Origin: JBBSDV01 sp038240335
Lineage (GTDB): Bacteria > Chloroflexota > Dehalococcoidia > DSTF01 > JACRBR01
NCBI GenBank assembly: GCA_038240335.1
Contig: JBBSDV010000036.1
Location: 1 to 19,472, forward strand
DNA length: 19,472 nt
Direction: 5' to 3'
The position numbers and the translations under genes are program-made. Below the pieces are notes generated by a model that saw only the letters and a list, made by a program, of their open reading frames with translations, was not told the origin of the DNA and did no database searches. Positions within the stretch are counted from its first letter, which is position 1. Every line of letters starts with the position of its first letter. Positions 1 through 7,118 of the stretch are shown piece after piece.

Positions 1-176
1 AGCGTCACCTGGACGGCGAAGCGATGGCCGGCGGCGCGCGTCTCCTCATGTTCGACCTCGATGACGGCGTCGGATGCTTTCGGCAACAGATGCTCGACGC
101 GCGCAAGCTTCTTCTCGGCGTGCGCGCGGAAGTCGTCGGCGACGGTGGCGTGGTGGGTACGAATCGTGAGCTTCAT
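1..176 (-). CDS. raiA: Ribosome hibernation promoting factor (HPF/RaiA family), 5' part only
   Basis: The minus strand from the ATG at 176-174 reads MKLTIRTHHATVADDFRAHA and continues to the window edge (58 residues visible). It shows the N-terminal S30AE/sigma-54-modulation fold: a beta strand MKLTIRTHH, a helix containing AEKKLARVEHLLPKA, then strands AVIEVEHEE and HRFAVQVTL. Family members bind the 30S decoding region in stationary phase and inactivate or dimerise ribosomes. The C-terminal part lies outside the window, so long HPF and short RaiA forms cannot be separated. There is no clear Shine-Dalgarno. TACACT (minus strand, 189-184) ends 7 bases before the ATG, compatible with a leaderless -10. 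A second candidate promoter lies further upstream next to a palindrome at 266-283. The family call rests on the pattern of the N-terminal strand and helix. Confidence 0.8.
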   Translation of the reverse strand, partial: MKLTIRTHHATVADDFRAHAEKKLARVEHLLPKASDAVIEVEHEETRAAGHRFAVQVT

Positions 177-206
177 GTGAGGGAGTGTAGCGCGCGGGGG
201 CGAGGC

Positions 207-248
207 GGTTGGAGATGAGATGTGAGAGCCAACGGATGCGTTGGTTGA
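207..248 (+). repeat. Degenerate heptamer tract (weak)
   Basis: Read in steps of seven: GGTTGGA, GATGAGA, TGTGAGA, GCCAACG, GATGCGT, TGGTTGA. The G/T/A-rich units echo clearer heptamer tracts elsewhere in this window (for example 9288-9336). This is the weakest member of the group. Confidence 0.3.
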
Positions 249-252
249 AGCT

Positions 253-283
253 ATTTTACAGCCCAGTGCAGAGCACTCTGCAC
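253..283 (-). promoter_or_regulatory. Palindromic operator-like site next to a -10-like element
   Basis: GTGCAGAGCACTCTGCAC at 266-283 is a perfect inverted repeat: arms 266-273 and 276-283 around a two-base centre. On the minus strand it is followed by TAAAAT (258-253), a good -10 hexamer, so the palindrome would lie over the -35 region of a promoter firing toward raiA with a leader of about 70 bases. No TTGACA-like -35 is present, which would fit an activator-dependent or repressed promoter. Alternatively it is a hairpin in RNA. Function is inferred from geometry only. Confidence 0.45.
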
Positions 284-531
284 TCTCGGAACCTGTCATC
301 ACGACGTTTCGAAGCGAATCACACCCCCAGAAGCAATGCCGCATTAATTTGTCGGCGTCGTGCGGTTCAGACTCAGTCGGACGCGAAACCGGCCCGCATA
401 ACGCGCCTCCGCAGGGAATTACGACCATAATCGCCAAATGTGTTACTTACAATCGAGTGGCGGCTGTTGTACGATTGGCATAATCAACCCCGCGAGCGTG
501 ATGTTCCCGCCACAACTGCACTGGAGGCACC

Positions 532-3045
532 GTGTTTCGACGGTTTATCGTACCCGGACTGATTCTCGTGGCCCTTGCCGTCACGATGCGGCAGCCCGCG
601 CCCGCATTCGGCGCGAGCATTCCGATCAACTTCGTGCGTGGCACGCTGGCGGGCAGTGGCTTCGCGACGACAAACCCATCTGTCGTCGCCGTTGGTCCCG
701 ATGGCCGCGTCTACGTCGCCGACACCAACGGCAAGATCCAGGCGCTGACGCTTGATCCGACGACGAAGGCGATCACGGCCGTACAGCAGATCACGACGAA
801 TACGGATCTGCAGGAGGTCTTCGGCATCGCCTTCGACCCCACGGACGCTACCTCGCCGCCGCCGCTCTACGTCACCAACACCGTCTCCGGCTTCGGCGAC
901 GCCGGCCAGGCGCCCTACGGCACCTTCCCCGGCAAGGTCACGAAGATCAGCGGGCCGGCCTATGCGACCCGCACCGACATCATCACCGGCTTGCCGATCT
1001 CGAACTCCGGCCACGAAGCCAACGCCCTGGCGTTCGGTCCGGATGGACGTCTCTACATCGCGCAGGGCAGCAGTACGAATGCCGGCGTTATCAACCCGAA
1101 CCCGGGCCTGTTTCAGCTACAAGACACGCCCCTGTCGGGCGCCATCCTCGTGGCAAACATCAAGGCGTCGGGGTTCAACGGCAACGTCACCTACTCGCCC
1201 GCGAATACATATAGCTCCGGAGTGATACAGACGGGTGGCGACGTGAGCGTGTACGCTCCGGGCTTCCGGAACCCGTACGGGATGGTCTTCCACAGCACCG
1301 GCCGGCTCTACGCCACCGACAACGGGCCCAATGCCGGTTACGGCTTTGCCTCGACAACATGCAGCACCGACTCCGGAACGGATGCCGCGGGGCTCGATGA
1401 GCTCGACCTCGTGCAGGCCGGGAGCTACTACGGACACGCGAACCGCAACCGTGGGGGCACCGATGCGCGTCAATGCACGTACCACTTCGGTGTTGACCCG
1501 AGTTCGCCCGGATACACCGCACCGATCGAGGCCAACCTGCCGGCCTCATCGGATGGACTCGCCGAGTACACGTCGAACAAGTTCGGCGGGCAGATGCAGG
1601 GCGATCTGCTCTACGCAGCCTGGGTGAACAGCGAACTCCATCGCGTCAAGCTCTCCGCCGACGGCCAGTCGGTCGTCTCCGACACGACGCTGGCATCGGG
1701 CCTGCAGAACGCACTTAGTGTTTCCGTCGCACCCGATGGGACGATTTACGTCGCTGAGTACGGCAGCAACAAGATCACGTTTCTCAAGCCGGATGAGACA
1801 CCGGTTAGCTCGATCAGCGTCACCGGCATCTTCCCGACTGGCGGGCCGCTGGCCGGTGGCCAGGCTGTCACGGTTAGCGGCACAAACTTTACTACCGCAG
1901 CCGAGACGAGCGTGAGCATCGGCGGCGCGGCGCTGACCAACATCGTGGTGCAAAACTCCGGCACGATTACCGGCACGACCGCCGCGAACACGAGCGGAAC
2001 GAAGAGCGTCGTCGTCACGAACTCCATCGGTACAGCGACGCTGCCGAACGCCTACAACTACGTCGCCGGCGGCGGCTCAACTCCGCCGGTGGCGAACGCC
2101 GGGCCGGACCTCGTCGTCCCCGTGTCTCACGAGAATCACGCGCACGCCAATCTTGATGGACGCGCGTCGACCGACGCGGATGGGTTCATCGCCTCGTATG
2201 TCTGGTCTGAGGCGGGTACGCAGCTGGCTACGGGCGCTTTCGTGACGGTTGAGTTCACAGCCGGCACGCACCTTGTGACGCTCACGGTGACGGATAACGA
2301 CGGCTTCATTTCGACCGACGACGTGCGTTTGACGATCACGACGGGACCGATCAACCCAACCCCGTACTTTTGCTCGGACGTCGATGGCAATAAGTACGTC
2401 AACGCAGCGGACCTGGCCCTGATCGCCAACCAGTTCAACAAGCGGTTCGGCCAGACCGGATACGCGCGGCTCAAGGACTGGAACTCCGATCGCGTGATCA
2501 ACTCAGCTGATCTCGCAGGCACCGCGAGCTACATGGGCAAGTATCCCGGAGGACTCTGCCCGCTCGTCGACCAGCAGATCCGCACCGCCGTCGCAGCGGT
2601 GGAGAAGTACCAGAACATTAACACCGCGATCGCCGACGGCTACACGCAGATCACGCAGTTCGTGCCCGGCCAGGGACGCCACATGGTGAAGAACTCCCTG
2701 CTCGATACCGTGATGGCGTTCGACCAGCCGGAGGGACTACTGTACGAGCCTGACTCGAGCACGCCGGGCGGCTGGCGGCTTGGCGGCCAGATGTATGTGA
2801 TGCCCAGGGCGCAGAACCCGACGCTGCCCGACGGCTTCGATGGGCTGGATGACGGCTGGCACTCGCACGACTGGCTGTGCTTCTATCCGAACGGCACCGT
2901 CACGCTGGACGACCAACCGACATGCACATCGCGCGGCGGATCGTACCAAACGGATGTCGGTTGGCTGCTCCACCTTTGGGGCTACGTACCGAACCCGGAT
3001 AGCAGGTTCACAGAGGACAACCCGAAGTTCTACGGCCTGCCGTAA
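532..3045 (+). CDS. Secreted mosaic protein: sugar-dehydrogenase-like propeller, IPT, PKD, dockerin and unnamed C-terminal domain
   Basis: The start is GTG at 532 with GGAGG at 523-527. Residues 1-28 form a signal peptide (cleavage likely after AFGA). Residues ~30-420 resemble the glucose/sorbosone dehydrogenase (PQQ-dependent) beta-propeller: HEANALAFGPDGRLYIAQGS (161-180), GFRNPYG (244-250), DNGPN (263-267) and DELDLVQAGSYYG (289-301). H161 sits about where the catalytic His of soluble glucose dehydrogenases lies. An IPT/TIG domain (~424-511) and a PKD domain (~518-603, ANAGPD start) follow. Then comes a type I dockerin-like pair of calcium loops, D616-D627 and D649-D660, both with Asp/Asn at positions 1, 3, 5, 9 and 12. 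Residues ~678-837 are a further domain with GRHMVKNSLLD, PEGLLYEP, WHSH and LLHLWGYVPNPDSRF, a pattern I associate with an uncharacterised secreted bacterial domain. The role is probably extracellular sugar or polymer oxidation or binding. Substrate and cofactor are not provable here. Confidence 0.85.
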   Translation: MFRRFIVPGLILVALAVTMRQPAPAFGASIPINFVRGTLAGSGFATTNPSVVAVGPDGRVYVADTNGKIQALTLDPTTKAITAVQQITTNTDLQEVFGIAFDPTDATSPPPLYVTNTVSGFGDAGQAPYGTFPGKVTKISGPAYATRTDIITGLPISNSGHEANALAFGPDGRLYIAQGSSTNAGVINPNPGLFQLQDTPLSGAILVANIKASGFNGNVTYSPANTYSSGVIQTGGDVSVYAPGFRNPYGMVFHSTGRLYATDNGPNAGYGFASTTCSTDSGTDAAGLDELDLVQAGSYYGHANRNRGGTDARQCTYHFGVDPSSPGYTAPIEANLPASSDGLAEYTSNKFGGQMQGDLLYAAWVNSELHRVKLSADGQSVVSDTTLASGLQNALSVSVAPDGTIYVAEYGSNKITFLKPDETPVSSISVTGIFPTGGPLAGGQAVTVSGTNFTTAAETSVSIGGAALTNIVVQNSGTITGTTAANTSGTKSVVVTNSIGTATLPNAYNYVAGGGSTPPVANAGPDLVVPVSHENHAHANLDGRASTDADGFIASYVWSEAGTQLATGAFVTVEFTAGTHLVTLTVTDNDGFISTDDVRLTITTGPINPTPYFCSDVDGNKYVNAADLALIANQFNKRFGQTGYARLKDWNSDRVINSADLAGTASYMGKYPGGLCPLVDQQIRTAVAAVEKYQNINTAIADGYTQITQFVPGQGRHMVKNSLLDTVMAFDQPEGLLYEPDSSTPGGWRLGGQMYVMPRAQNPTLPDGFDGLDDGWHSHDWLCFYPNGTVTLDDQPTCTSRGGSYQTDVGWLLHLWGYVPNPDSRFTEDNPKFYGLP

Positions 3046-3068
3046 CGCGCAGAGCACCAATGAAACAC

Positions 3069-3115
3069 AAAGAGGCCGGACGCACGCGCGTCCGGCGTCT
3101 TGCGTTTGCTTATTA
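3069..3115 (+). terminator. Rho-independent terminator of the mosaic-protein gene
   Basis: GCCGGACGC (3075-3083) and GCGTCCGGC (3088-3096) form a perfect 9-bp stem with loop ACGC. After one G-G mismatch the helix continues with AAGA/TCTT (3070-3073 / 3098-3101). A T-rich stretch (3098-3113) follows. It begins 24 bases after the stop codon. Confidence 0.8.
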
Positions 3116-3317
3116 CCCATGCACGGCGGCATGCGGCGCTACGTGTTATCCCTGCCCTGCACCTGCGCGGTGCACGAGCCGCTCCAGCGTCCCGTGTGTT
3201 TCCGCCGATGAGACATGCGACGCCGGCGCGGGCAACGCCGCCCAAAACCAGGCCGATGCGAAAGTGCGCCGGGATCGTACTCGAAGCCGTGCGACAACGG
3301 CGCGGCCCGCTGCGTGT

Positions 3318-3323
3318 TAGGCT
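3318..3323 (+). promoter_or_regulatory. Possible leaderless -10 element of the PAC2 gene
   Basis: TAGGCT lies exactly six bases before the ATG at 3330 and no Shine-Dalgarno is present. A TANNNT hexamer at this distance would put the transcript start on the A of ATG, as in leaderless genes of several high-GC bacteria. No convincing -35 is visible. Confidence 0.35.
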
Positions 3324-3329
3324 GGATCG

Positions 3330-4199
3330 ATGGAGATTGACCAACTACCCGAGCTCGACCGGCCGAACCTGATCGCTGCCTTCCAGGGCTGGAACGATGC
3401 GGGCCAGGCGGCGACGACCGCCGTCCGCTACCTGATCGATTCGTGGAAGGCGGAGCGGTTCGCGCACATCGATCCGGACGAATACTACAGCTTTACCGAC
3501 ACGCGGCCGACGATCCGCATCGTCGACGGCGCCCAGCGCGAGATGACGTGGCCGAAGAATGAATTCTTCGCCTTCCCCGGAACGTCGTCGTCGCCGAGCG
3601 CGGTGCTGATGGTCGGCGTGGAGCCCAACCTCAAGTGGCGGAGCTACTGCGGCGAGATCACGCGGCTGGCACGGTCGATCGGGGCGCAGCGCGTGGTTAC
3701 GCTCGGCTCTCTGGTGACGGACGCGGTGCACACGCGGCCGGTGCCGCTGACCGGGTTCAGCAGCGACCCGGCGGTACAGCCGAAGCTCGTCGCACGCGGC
3801 ATCAGTCGTTCGAGCTACGAGGGGCCAACTGGCATCGTCGGCGTCGTCCACGATGCATGCCAGCGCGCCGAGATCCCGACGGCGAGCCTGTGGGCGGCCG
3901 CGCCGTACTACCTTGGCGGCACGCCGAACCCGAAGGCGGCGCTCGGCCTGCTGGAGGCGCTCGACGAAGCGCTGAACCTGCACCTCAACCTGTCGGGGTT
4001 ACGCACGATCGCCGATGAGTTCGTCCGCCAGGTGTCGCTCGCCGTGCGTCACAACGACGACGTCGAGCAGCGCATCCGGAGCCTCGAGGAGGCGTACGAC
4101 GCGGCGGGCGGCTCACCGCCGCAGCAGACTGAGTTCCCCCCCACCGGCGCCATCATCGCCGATCTCGAGAAATTCCTGAAGGAACAGCGAGACACGTAG
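3330..4199 (+). CDS. PAC2 family protein (proteasome assembly chaperone-like)
   Basis: A 289-residue cytoplasmic protein of normal length for bacterial PAC2 proteins. Family signatures include LIAAFQGWNDAGQAATTAVR near the N-terminus (GWNDAG at 20-25), a central strand-turn VVTLGSLVTDAVHTRPVPLTG, the segment GPTGIVGVVHDACQRAEIPTASLWAAAPYY, and a charged C-terminal helical region. In eukaryotes and archaea PAC2-fold proteins act as proteasome-assembly chaperones. Bacterial members, typical of Actinobacteria and Chloroflexota, have no settled function and need not imply a proteasome. No proteasome or Pup genes are visible in this window. The gene stands alone, 284 bases after the previous stop, with a possible leaderless start. 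The start is chosen because MEIDQLPEL leads straight into the domain. Confidence 0.85.
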   Translation: MEIDQLPELDRPNLIAAFQGWNDAGQAATTAVRYLIDSWKAERFAHIDPDEYYSFTDTRPTIRIVDGAQREMTWPKNEFFAFPGTSSSPSAVLMVGVEPNLKWRSYCGEITRLARSIGAQRVVTLGSLVTDAVHTRPVPLTGFSSDPAVQPKLVARGISRSSYEGPTGIVGVVHDACQRAEIPTASLWAAAPYYLGGTPNPKAALGLLEALDEALNLHLNLSGLRTIADEFVRQVSLAVRHNDDVEQRIRSLEEAYDAAGGSPPQQTEFPPTGAIIADLEKFLKEQRDT

Positions 4200-4217
4200 T
4201 TTGTGGTTCGTTGTGAC
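4197..4217 (+). repeat. Short heptamer repeat beginning at the PAC2 stop codon
   Basis: Three seven-base units starting on the stop codon: TAGTTTG, TGGTTCG, TTGTGAC. The units resemble those at 6954-6981 and 9288-9336. The rest of the convergent spacer to 4327 contains no strong terminator. Confidence 0.45.
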
Positions 4218-4327
4218 GTCTCTGTCGACGGCCTTCAACGAGCACCCCGGGTCGAGCGACGGGCACTGCTGCCGAGCGTTGCCTGTTCGCGATACCAGCG
4301 GGCGAACTGAGGCGATCGGCGGCAGTG

Positions 4328-4939
4328 CTACGCCGCGCGGGCCGGCACTGCGTCATCGTCGGCGTCGACGTCGTCGATTGCGATGGCGCCCGCGTGCAGG
4401 GAGGTCGGGGTTGCGACAGCGCCGATGTGCGCCGGCGTAGCGCAGGTCATCTGCAGCGCCGCGCCGTTGACGATGATCTGCTCGCCCTCGCCGAGGGCGT
4501 TGCCGTCGGCGTCATAGACGTGCGCGCCCGTGACCACGAAGAAGCTCTGCATCAGCGTGCGCAGGACGGCCGCCGCATCGGCGCCGGTCGATAGCGCGAC
4601 AATACCCTGGATTTGGAACGGCGGCGCGAGCAGCAGCACGGGCGCTTGCTTGCGCTCGGCGCGAACGACGCCGCGCGTGTAATGCGGGCCATCGAAGTGG
4701 GCGAAGATGATCTGCTCGCGCCGCACGAGCAGCGGCGCGTCGAGCGGCAGCTGCGCCGCGGCACGATAGAGCGGCCGCACGGCGGGATGCTGCAATTCGA
4801 TCTGTCGCGAGAGCGTCGGATTGTTGAGATTCTCGAGCAGCCGCCCGAGATCGTGGACGCCGTCGGGCGTCCCTGATGCGACGAAGGTCGTCGTGACGAC
4901 CTCGATCCGCACACCGTTGTCCTGAACGAGCTTCCTCAT
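4328..4939 (-). CDS. Uncharacterised protein with an apparent internal two-fold repeat
   Basis: A 203-residue protein. The ATG at 4939-4937 has a strong Shine-Dalgarno (GGAGGG, ending 4 bases upstream). I do not recognise a named family with certainty. There is no signal peptide or membrane segment. Residues ~12-81 (VVTTTFVASGTPDG...LGRLLENLNNP...APLLVRREQIIFAHF) and ~100-167 (VLLLAPPFQIQGIVALSTGA...VLRTLMQS...VTGAHVYDADG...GEQIIVNGAALQMT) share one layout. That layout is a strand, a G-containing turn, a short helix with LxxL, a second strand, a loop, then a closing strand around V(R/N)xxx(I/L)xxxxA. It suggests a duplicated small beta-rich domain, similar in arrangement to DUF6812-type proteins, although I cannot verify that link. 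The C-terminus is acidic (AIDDVDADDDAV). It is convergent with the PAC2 gene and downstream of GAPDH across a 380-base spacer, so operon membership is unlikely. Confidence 0.65.
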   Translation of the reverse strand: MRKLVQDNGVRIEVVTTTFVASGTPDGVHDLGRLLENLNNPTLSRQIELQHPAVRPLYRAAAQLPLDAPLLVRREQIIFAHFDGPHYTRGVVRAERKQAPVLLLAPPFQIQGIVALSTGADAAAVLRTLMQSFFVVTGAHVYDADGNALGEGEQIIVNGAALQMTCATPAHIGAVATPTSLHAGAIAIDDVDADDDAVPARAA

Positions 4940-5039
4940 GATGCCCTCCGATCCGCCGTCGCGAGACAGAGCGCATTGTGCGCCAATGCACCGGAAATTG
5001 CGCTCCGGCGCATCCCGCGATCGCGGGCGCGGGTTCCCT

Positions 5040-5067
5040 GATGTAGTGGTCGGTGACTGGCGATTGG
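5040..5067 (+). repeat. Heptamer repeat tract
   Basis: Four consecutive seven-base units: GATGTAG, TGGTCGG, TGACTGG, CGATTGG. These are G/T-rich with T-G-G or T-A-G in register, matching the style of the other intergenic tracts in the window. Confidence 0.45.
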
Positions 5068-5266
5068 TTCAAGTCCGGGACGTGGTTTGTGCGGCACCGG
5101 TATTGCCGCACGGCGGCCACAGCGGCCGGGTGAGTTCCTGCCTTCAAAACCGACACTCGGACAGTGCCCCGCCAAGGACGGAAACTGACCCGACGCGACT
5201 TGTGACGTCCGGCGACCGGGAGCCGATCTACAGATCGGATCTCAGCCTGACTGCGGTACCACACCA

Positions 5267-5300
5267 CCCAAAACCAAAGCGGCGCCCGCGGTCCAACCGC
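5267..5300 (-). terminator. Weak candidate terminator after GAPDH
   Basis: On the minus strand GCGGT-TGG-ACCGC (5300-5288) is followed, after an 8-base gap, by a T/G-rich stretch TTTGGTTTTGGG (about 5279-5267). It lies 20 bases past the stop codon. The stem is short and the T-run interrupted, so this is tentative. Confidence 0.3.
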
Positions 5301-5319
5301 CGACCTCCAATAGCCCGCG

Positions 5320-6333
5320 CTACAGCCCCTTGCTGGCTACGAAGGCGAGCATGTCGGACATGCGGCAGGAGTAGCCCCACTCGTTGTCGTACCACGCGGC
5401 GACCTTCACGAGATCGCCGCCGACGACGTTCGTCGTCAGCGCATCGACGATCGATGAGCGGGAGTCGCCCTTGAAGTCCATCGAGACGAGTGGCTCGTCG
5501 CTGACCCCGAGAATGCCCTTCAGGGGGCCCGCCGCCGCCTTGCGCATGACGTCGTTCACTTCTTCGACGGAGGTCGGCTTCGCGACGAGGCAGACGACCT
5601 CGACGATCGACACCGTCGGCGTCGGAACGCGGTAGGCCGCGCCATCGAGCTTGCCCTCGATCTCGGGGATGACGACCTTCAGCGCGCGCGCCGCGCCTGT
5701 CGATGTCGGCACGATATTCAGTCCCGCAGCCCGCGCTTCACGCAGATCCTTCGCTTGCACATCGAGCAGCTTCTGCGAGTTGGTGTAGGAGTGGATCGTC
5801 GTCATCTGGCCCTTCAGGATGCCGAACTCATCGACCAGCACCTTGACCACCGGCGCGAGGCCGTTCGTCGTGCAGGACGCGTTCGAGAGCACGTGCATTG
5901 ACGCCGGGTCATAGCTGTCTGCGTTCACGCCGAGGACGAGCGTGGCATCCTCGTTCTTCGCGGGCTGCGAGATGATCACCTTCTTGACGCCGTCATGCAG
6001 GTGCTCGCGCGCGAGATTGCCGTCCGAGAAGAAGCCGGTCGACTCCATGACGATCTCGACGCCCACGCTGCCCCAGGGGATCTTCGCGGGCTCGCGCTCG
6101 GCGAAGACGGCGATCGGCCGGCCGTCGACGACGAGGCCGCCCTCGCCAGCCTCCACCGTGCCGGGGTAGGCGCCGTAGTTCGAATCGTACTTCAGGAGAT
6201 GAGCGTTCGTTTTCGTGTCGACCAGGTCGTTGATGGCGACGACTTCGAGTTCGCCCTTGTGCCGCTCGTTGATCGCCTTCAGAACCTGCCGCCCGATGCG
6301 GCCGAAGCCGTTAATGCCGATCTTGGTGACCAT
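5320..6333 (-). CDS. gap: Glyceraldehyde-3-phosphate dehydrogenase, type I (NAD-dependent)
   Basis: A 337-residue enzyme of standard length. It oxidises and phosphorylates glyceraldehyde 3-phosphate to 1,3-bisphosphoglycerate in glycolysis, and acts in reverse in gluconeogenesis. The Rossmann motif KIGINGFGRIGRQ starts at residue 4. AINDLVD (about 33-39) fits NAD preference. The catalytic loop SNASCTTNGLAP carries the nucleophile C154, and H181 in TTIHSYT is the partner base. The phosphate-binding segment (PTSTGAARA) and C-terminal AWYDNEWGYSCR are intact. I start at the ATG at 6333-6331, preceded on the minus strand by AAAGGA eight bases upstream. An in-frame ATG ten codons earlier would add a non-homologous MPALAERTTA. 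The gene appears monocistronic: no pgk or tpi follows, unlike many glycolytic operons. Confidence 0.97.
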   Translation of the reverse strand: MVTKIGINGFGRIGRQVLKAINERHKGELEVVAINDLVDTKTNAHLLKYDSNYGAYPGTVEAGEGGLVVDGRPIAVFAEREPAKIPWGSVGVEIVMESTGFFSDGNLAREHLHDGVKKVIISQPAKNEDATLVLGVNADSYDPASMHVLSNASCTTNGLAPVVKVLVDEFGILKGQMTTIHSYTNSQKLLDVQAKDLREARAAGLNIVPTSTGAARALKVVIPEIEGKLDGAAYRVPTPTVSIVEVVCLVAKPTSVEEVNDVMRKAAAGPLKGILGVSDEPLVSMDFKGDSRSSIVDALTTNVVGGDLVKVAAWYDNEWGYSCRMSDMLAFVASKGL

Positions 6334-6574
6334 CGCTGTCGTCCTTTCGGCGAGCGCCGGCACGGCCGCTCGCGTCTACGAATAAGCTAGTATTGCCTTC
6401 ATTGTGACGCTCCGCGAGCAGACGGGCTAGTGGCGGCCGGTTGGTGGCTGTCGCGGATCGGCGGTGGGCGGGAATAATGTTCGAGGCAGCCACCGTACCC
6501 GCACGGGTGCTGCAGCGGGCACGTCGGCAGGCGCACGCCGGAGGGGCTATCATGCGCAGCAGAAGGAGGGATCC

Positions 6575-6946
6575 ATGGCTACCTACATCGTCCTCTACAA
6601 CTTCACGCCCGAGGGTGCGAAGGGGATACGCGAGAGCGTCAAGCGCACCGGCCGTATCCGGCAGGACAACGCCCGCGTCGGCTTCAAGATCCGCGAGATC
6701 TTCTGGACGCAGGGAGCGCACGACATGGTCGCGATCGTCGACGCGCCATCGGAAGAGGCGATGATGGGCGCCATGCTCAACATCATCGGCGCGGGCAACG
6801 TCACGGCGACGACGATGCGCGCCTTCGATGCCACCGAGATGGGCCGCATCCTCGCCCAGACGCTCCCGCTCTCCGACGACCGCGCCGGCGCCGCCGCCTC
6901 CGGCGAGGCGAAGCCGTCCGCGCCAAAGCGTGGCGCGAAGAAGTAG
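6575..6946 (+). CDS. GYD domain-containing protein
   Basis: A 123-residue protein with a strong Shine-Dalgarno AAGGAGGG (6563-6570) four bases before the ATG. Residues 1-~97 fit the GYD family, a ferredoxin-like alpha/beta fold: MATYIVLYNFTPEGAKGIRE, then a helix, then REIFWTQGAHDMVAIVDAPS (the G-x-x-D-x-V core of the family), then AMMGAMLNIIGAGNVTATTMRAF. A lysine/alanine-rich, probably disordered tail (~105-123) follows. The biochemical role of GYD proteins is unsettled. The fold resembles small ligand-binding or stress-associated dimeric domains. It is transcribed divergently from gap across 241 bases and converges on the VTT gene. A TATCAT hexamer at 6548-6553 could be its -10, but no -35 is seen. 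Confidence 0.85.
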   Translation: MATYIVLYNFTPEGAKGIRESVKRTGRIRQDNARVGFKIREIFWTQGAHDMVAIVDAPSEEAMMGAMLNIIGAGNVTATTMRAFDATEMGRILAQTLPLSDDRAGAAASGEAKPSAPKRGAKK

Positions 6947-6953
6947 TTTCCTC

Positions 6954-6981
6954 TCGTTGCTAGTCGTTGGTCGCTTGTTAC
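6954..6981 (+). repeat. Heptamer repeat tract after the GYD gene
   Basis: Four seven-base units: TCGTTGC, TAGTCGT, TGGTCGC, TTGTTAC, placed directly after the stop codon region of the GYD gene. Confidence 0.45.
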
Positions 6982-7022
6982 ACAACGGCCCTGAACGAGA
7001 ACGAATTCAAGCGGGAGCGCAC

Positions 7023-7085
7023 GGTGCCTCTGCCGGGGTCCGGGGGTGTCCCCCAGCACCCAATTCTTATTTCTCTGTTCTTTAT
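7023..7085 (+). terminator. Terminator-like hairpin of the GYD gene
   Basis: GGGGG-TGT-CCCCC (7042-7054) forms the inner stem. GGTGC (7023-7027) and GCACC (7056-7060) can pair outside it. A T-rich stretch (7064-7085, with TTCTTATTTCTCTG) follows on the plus strand. The location between convergent genes suits a terminator. On the minus strand there is no T-run, so it probably works mainly for the GYD transcript. Confidence 0.55.
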
Positions 7086-7118
7086 GATCCAGCGATCGCA
7101 GCAAAGACATTACGCGCA

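Larger units (their letters stand above)
177..531. other. Intergenic spacer between raiA and the mosaic secreted protein
   Basis: Small open frames here have no recognisable protein character, so I read no gene. The spacer serves the two divergent genes. It holds degenerate seven-base repeats (207-248), the only strongly A+T-rich stretch near raiA (252-260), a perfect 18-bp palindrome (266-283), and a weak plus-strand promoter-like pair TTACAA (447-452) and TACGAT (470-475) with a 17-base spacer upstream of the 532 gene. The latter matches the sigma-70 consensus only partly. Confidence 0.5.
4940..5319. other. Intergenic spacer between GAPDH and the duplicated-domain gene
   Basis: No gene is supported. 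Contents: inverted repeat GCATTG/CAATGC around 4973-4989; a heptamer tract (5040-5067); a 7-bp inverted repeat TGCGGCA (5090-5096) / TGCCGCA (5104-5110); CCGATC-TACA-GATCGG (5223-5238); and a possible weak GAPDH terminator on the minus strand (GCGGT/ACCGC stem at 5288-5300 followed by a T-rich segment at about 5280-5267). Each hairpin alone is unremarkable in GC-rich DNA. Confidence 0.4.

Noticed and set aside
288..312. GGAAC followed by GTT, like an ECF sigma promoter
   Set aside because: The spacer is only about 13 bases, too short for known ECF promoters, and no gene starts at a suitable distance.
5061..5078. GGTTCAAGTCC, like a tRNA T-arm
   Set aside because: The T-stem does not pair fully, no anticodon or D arm can be placed upstream, and no acceptor stem closes it. 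The bases are better explained by the heptamer tract.
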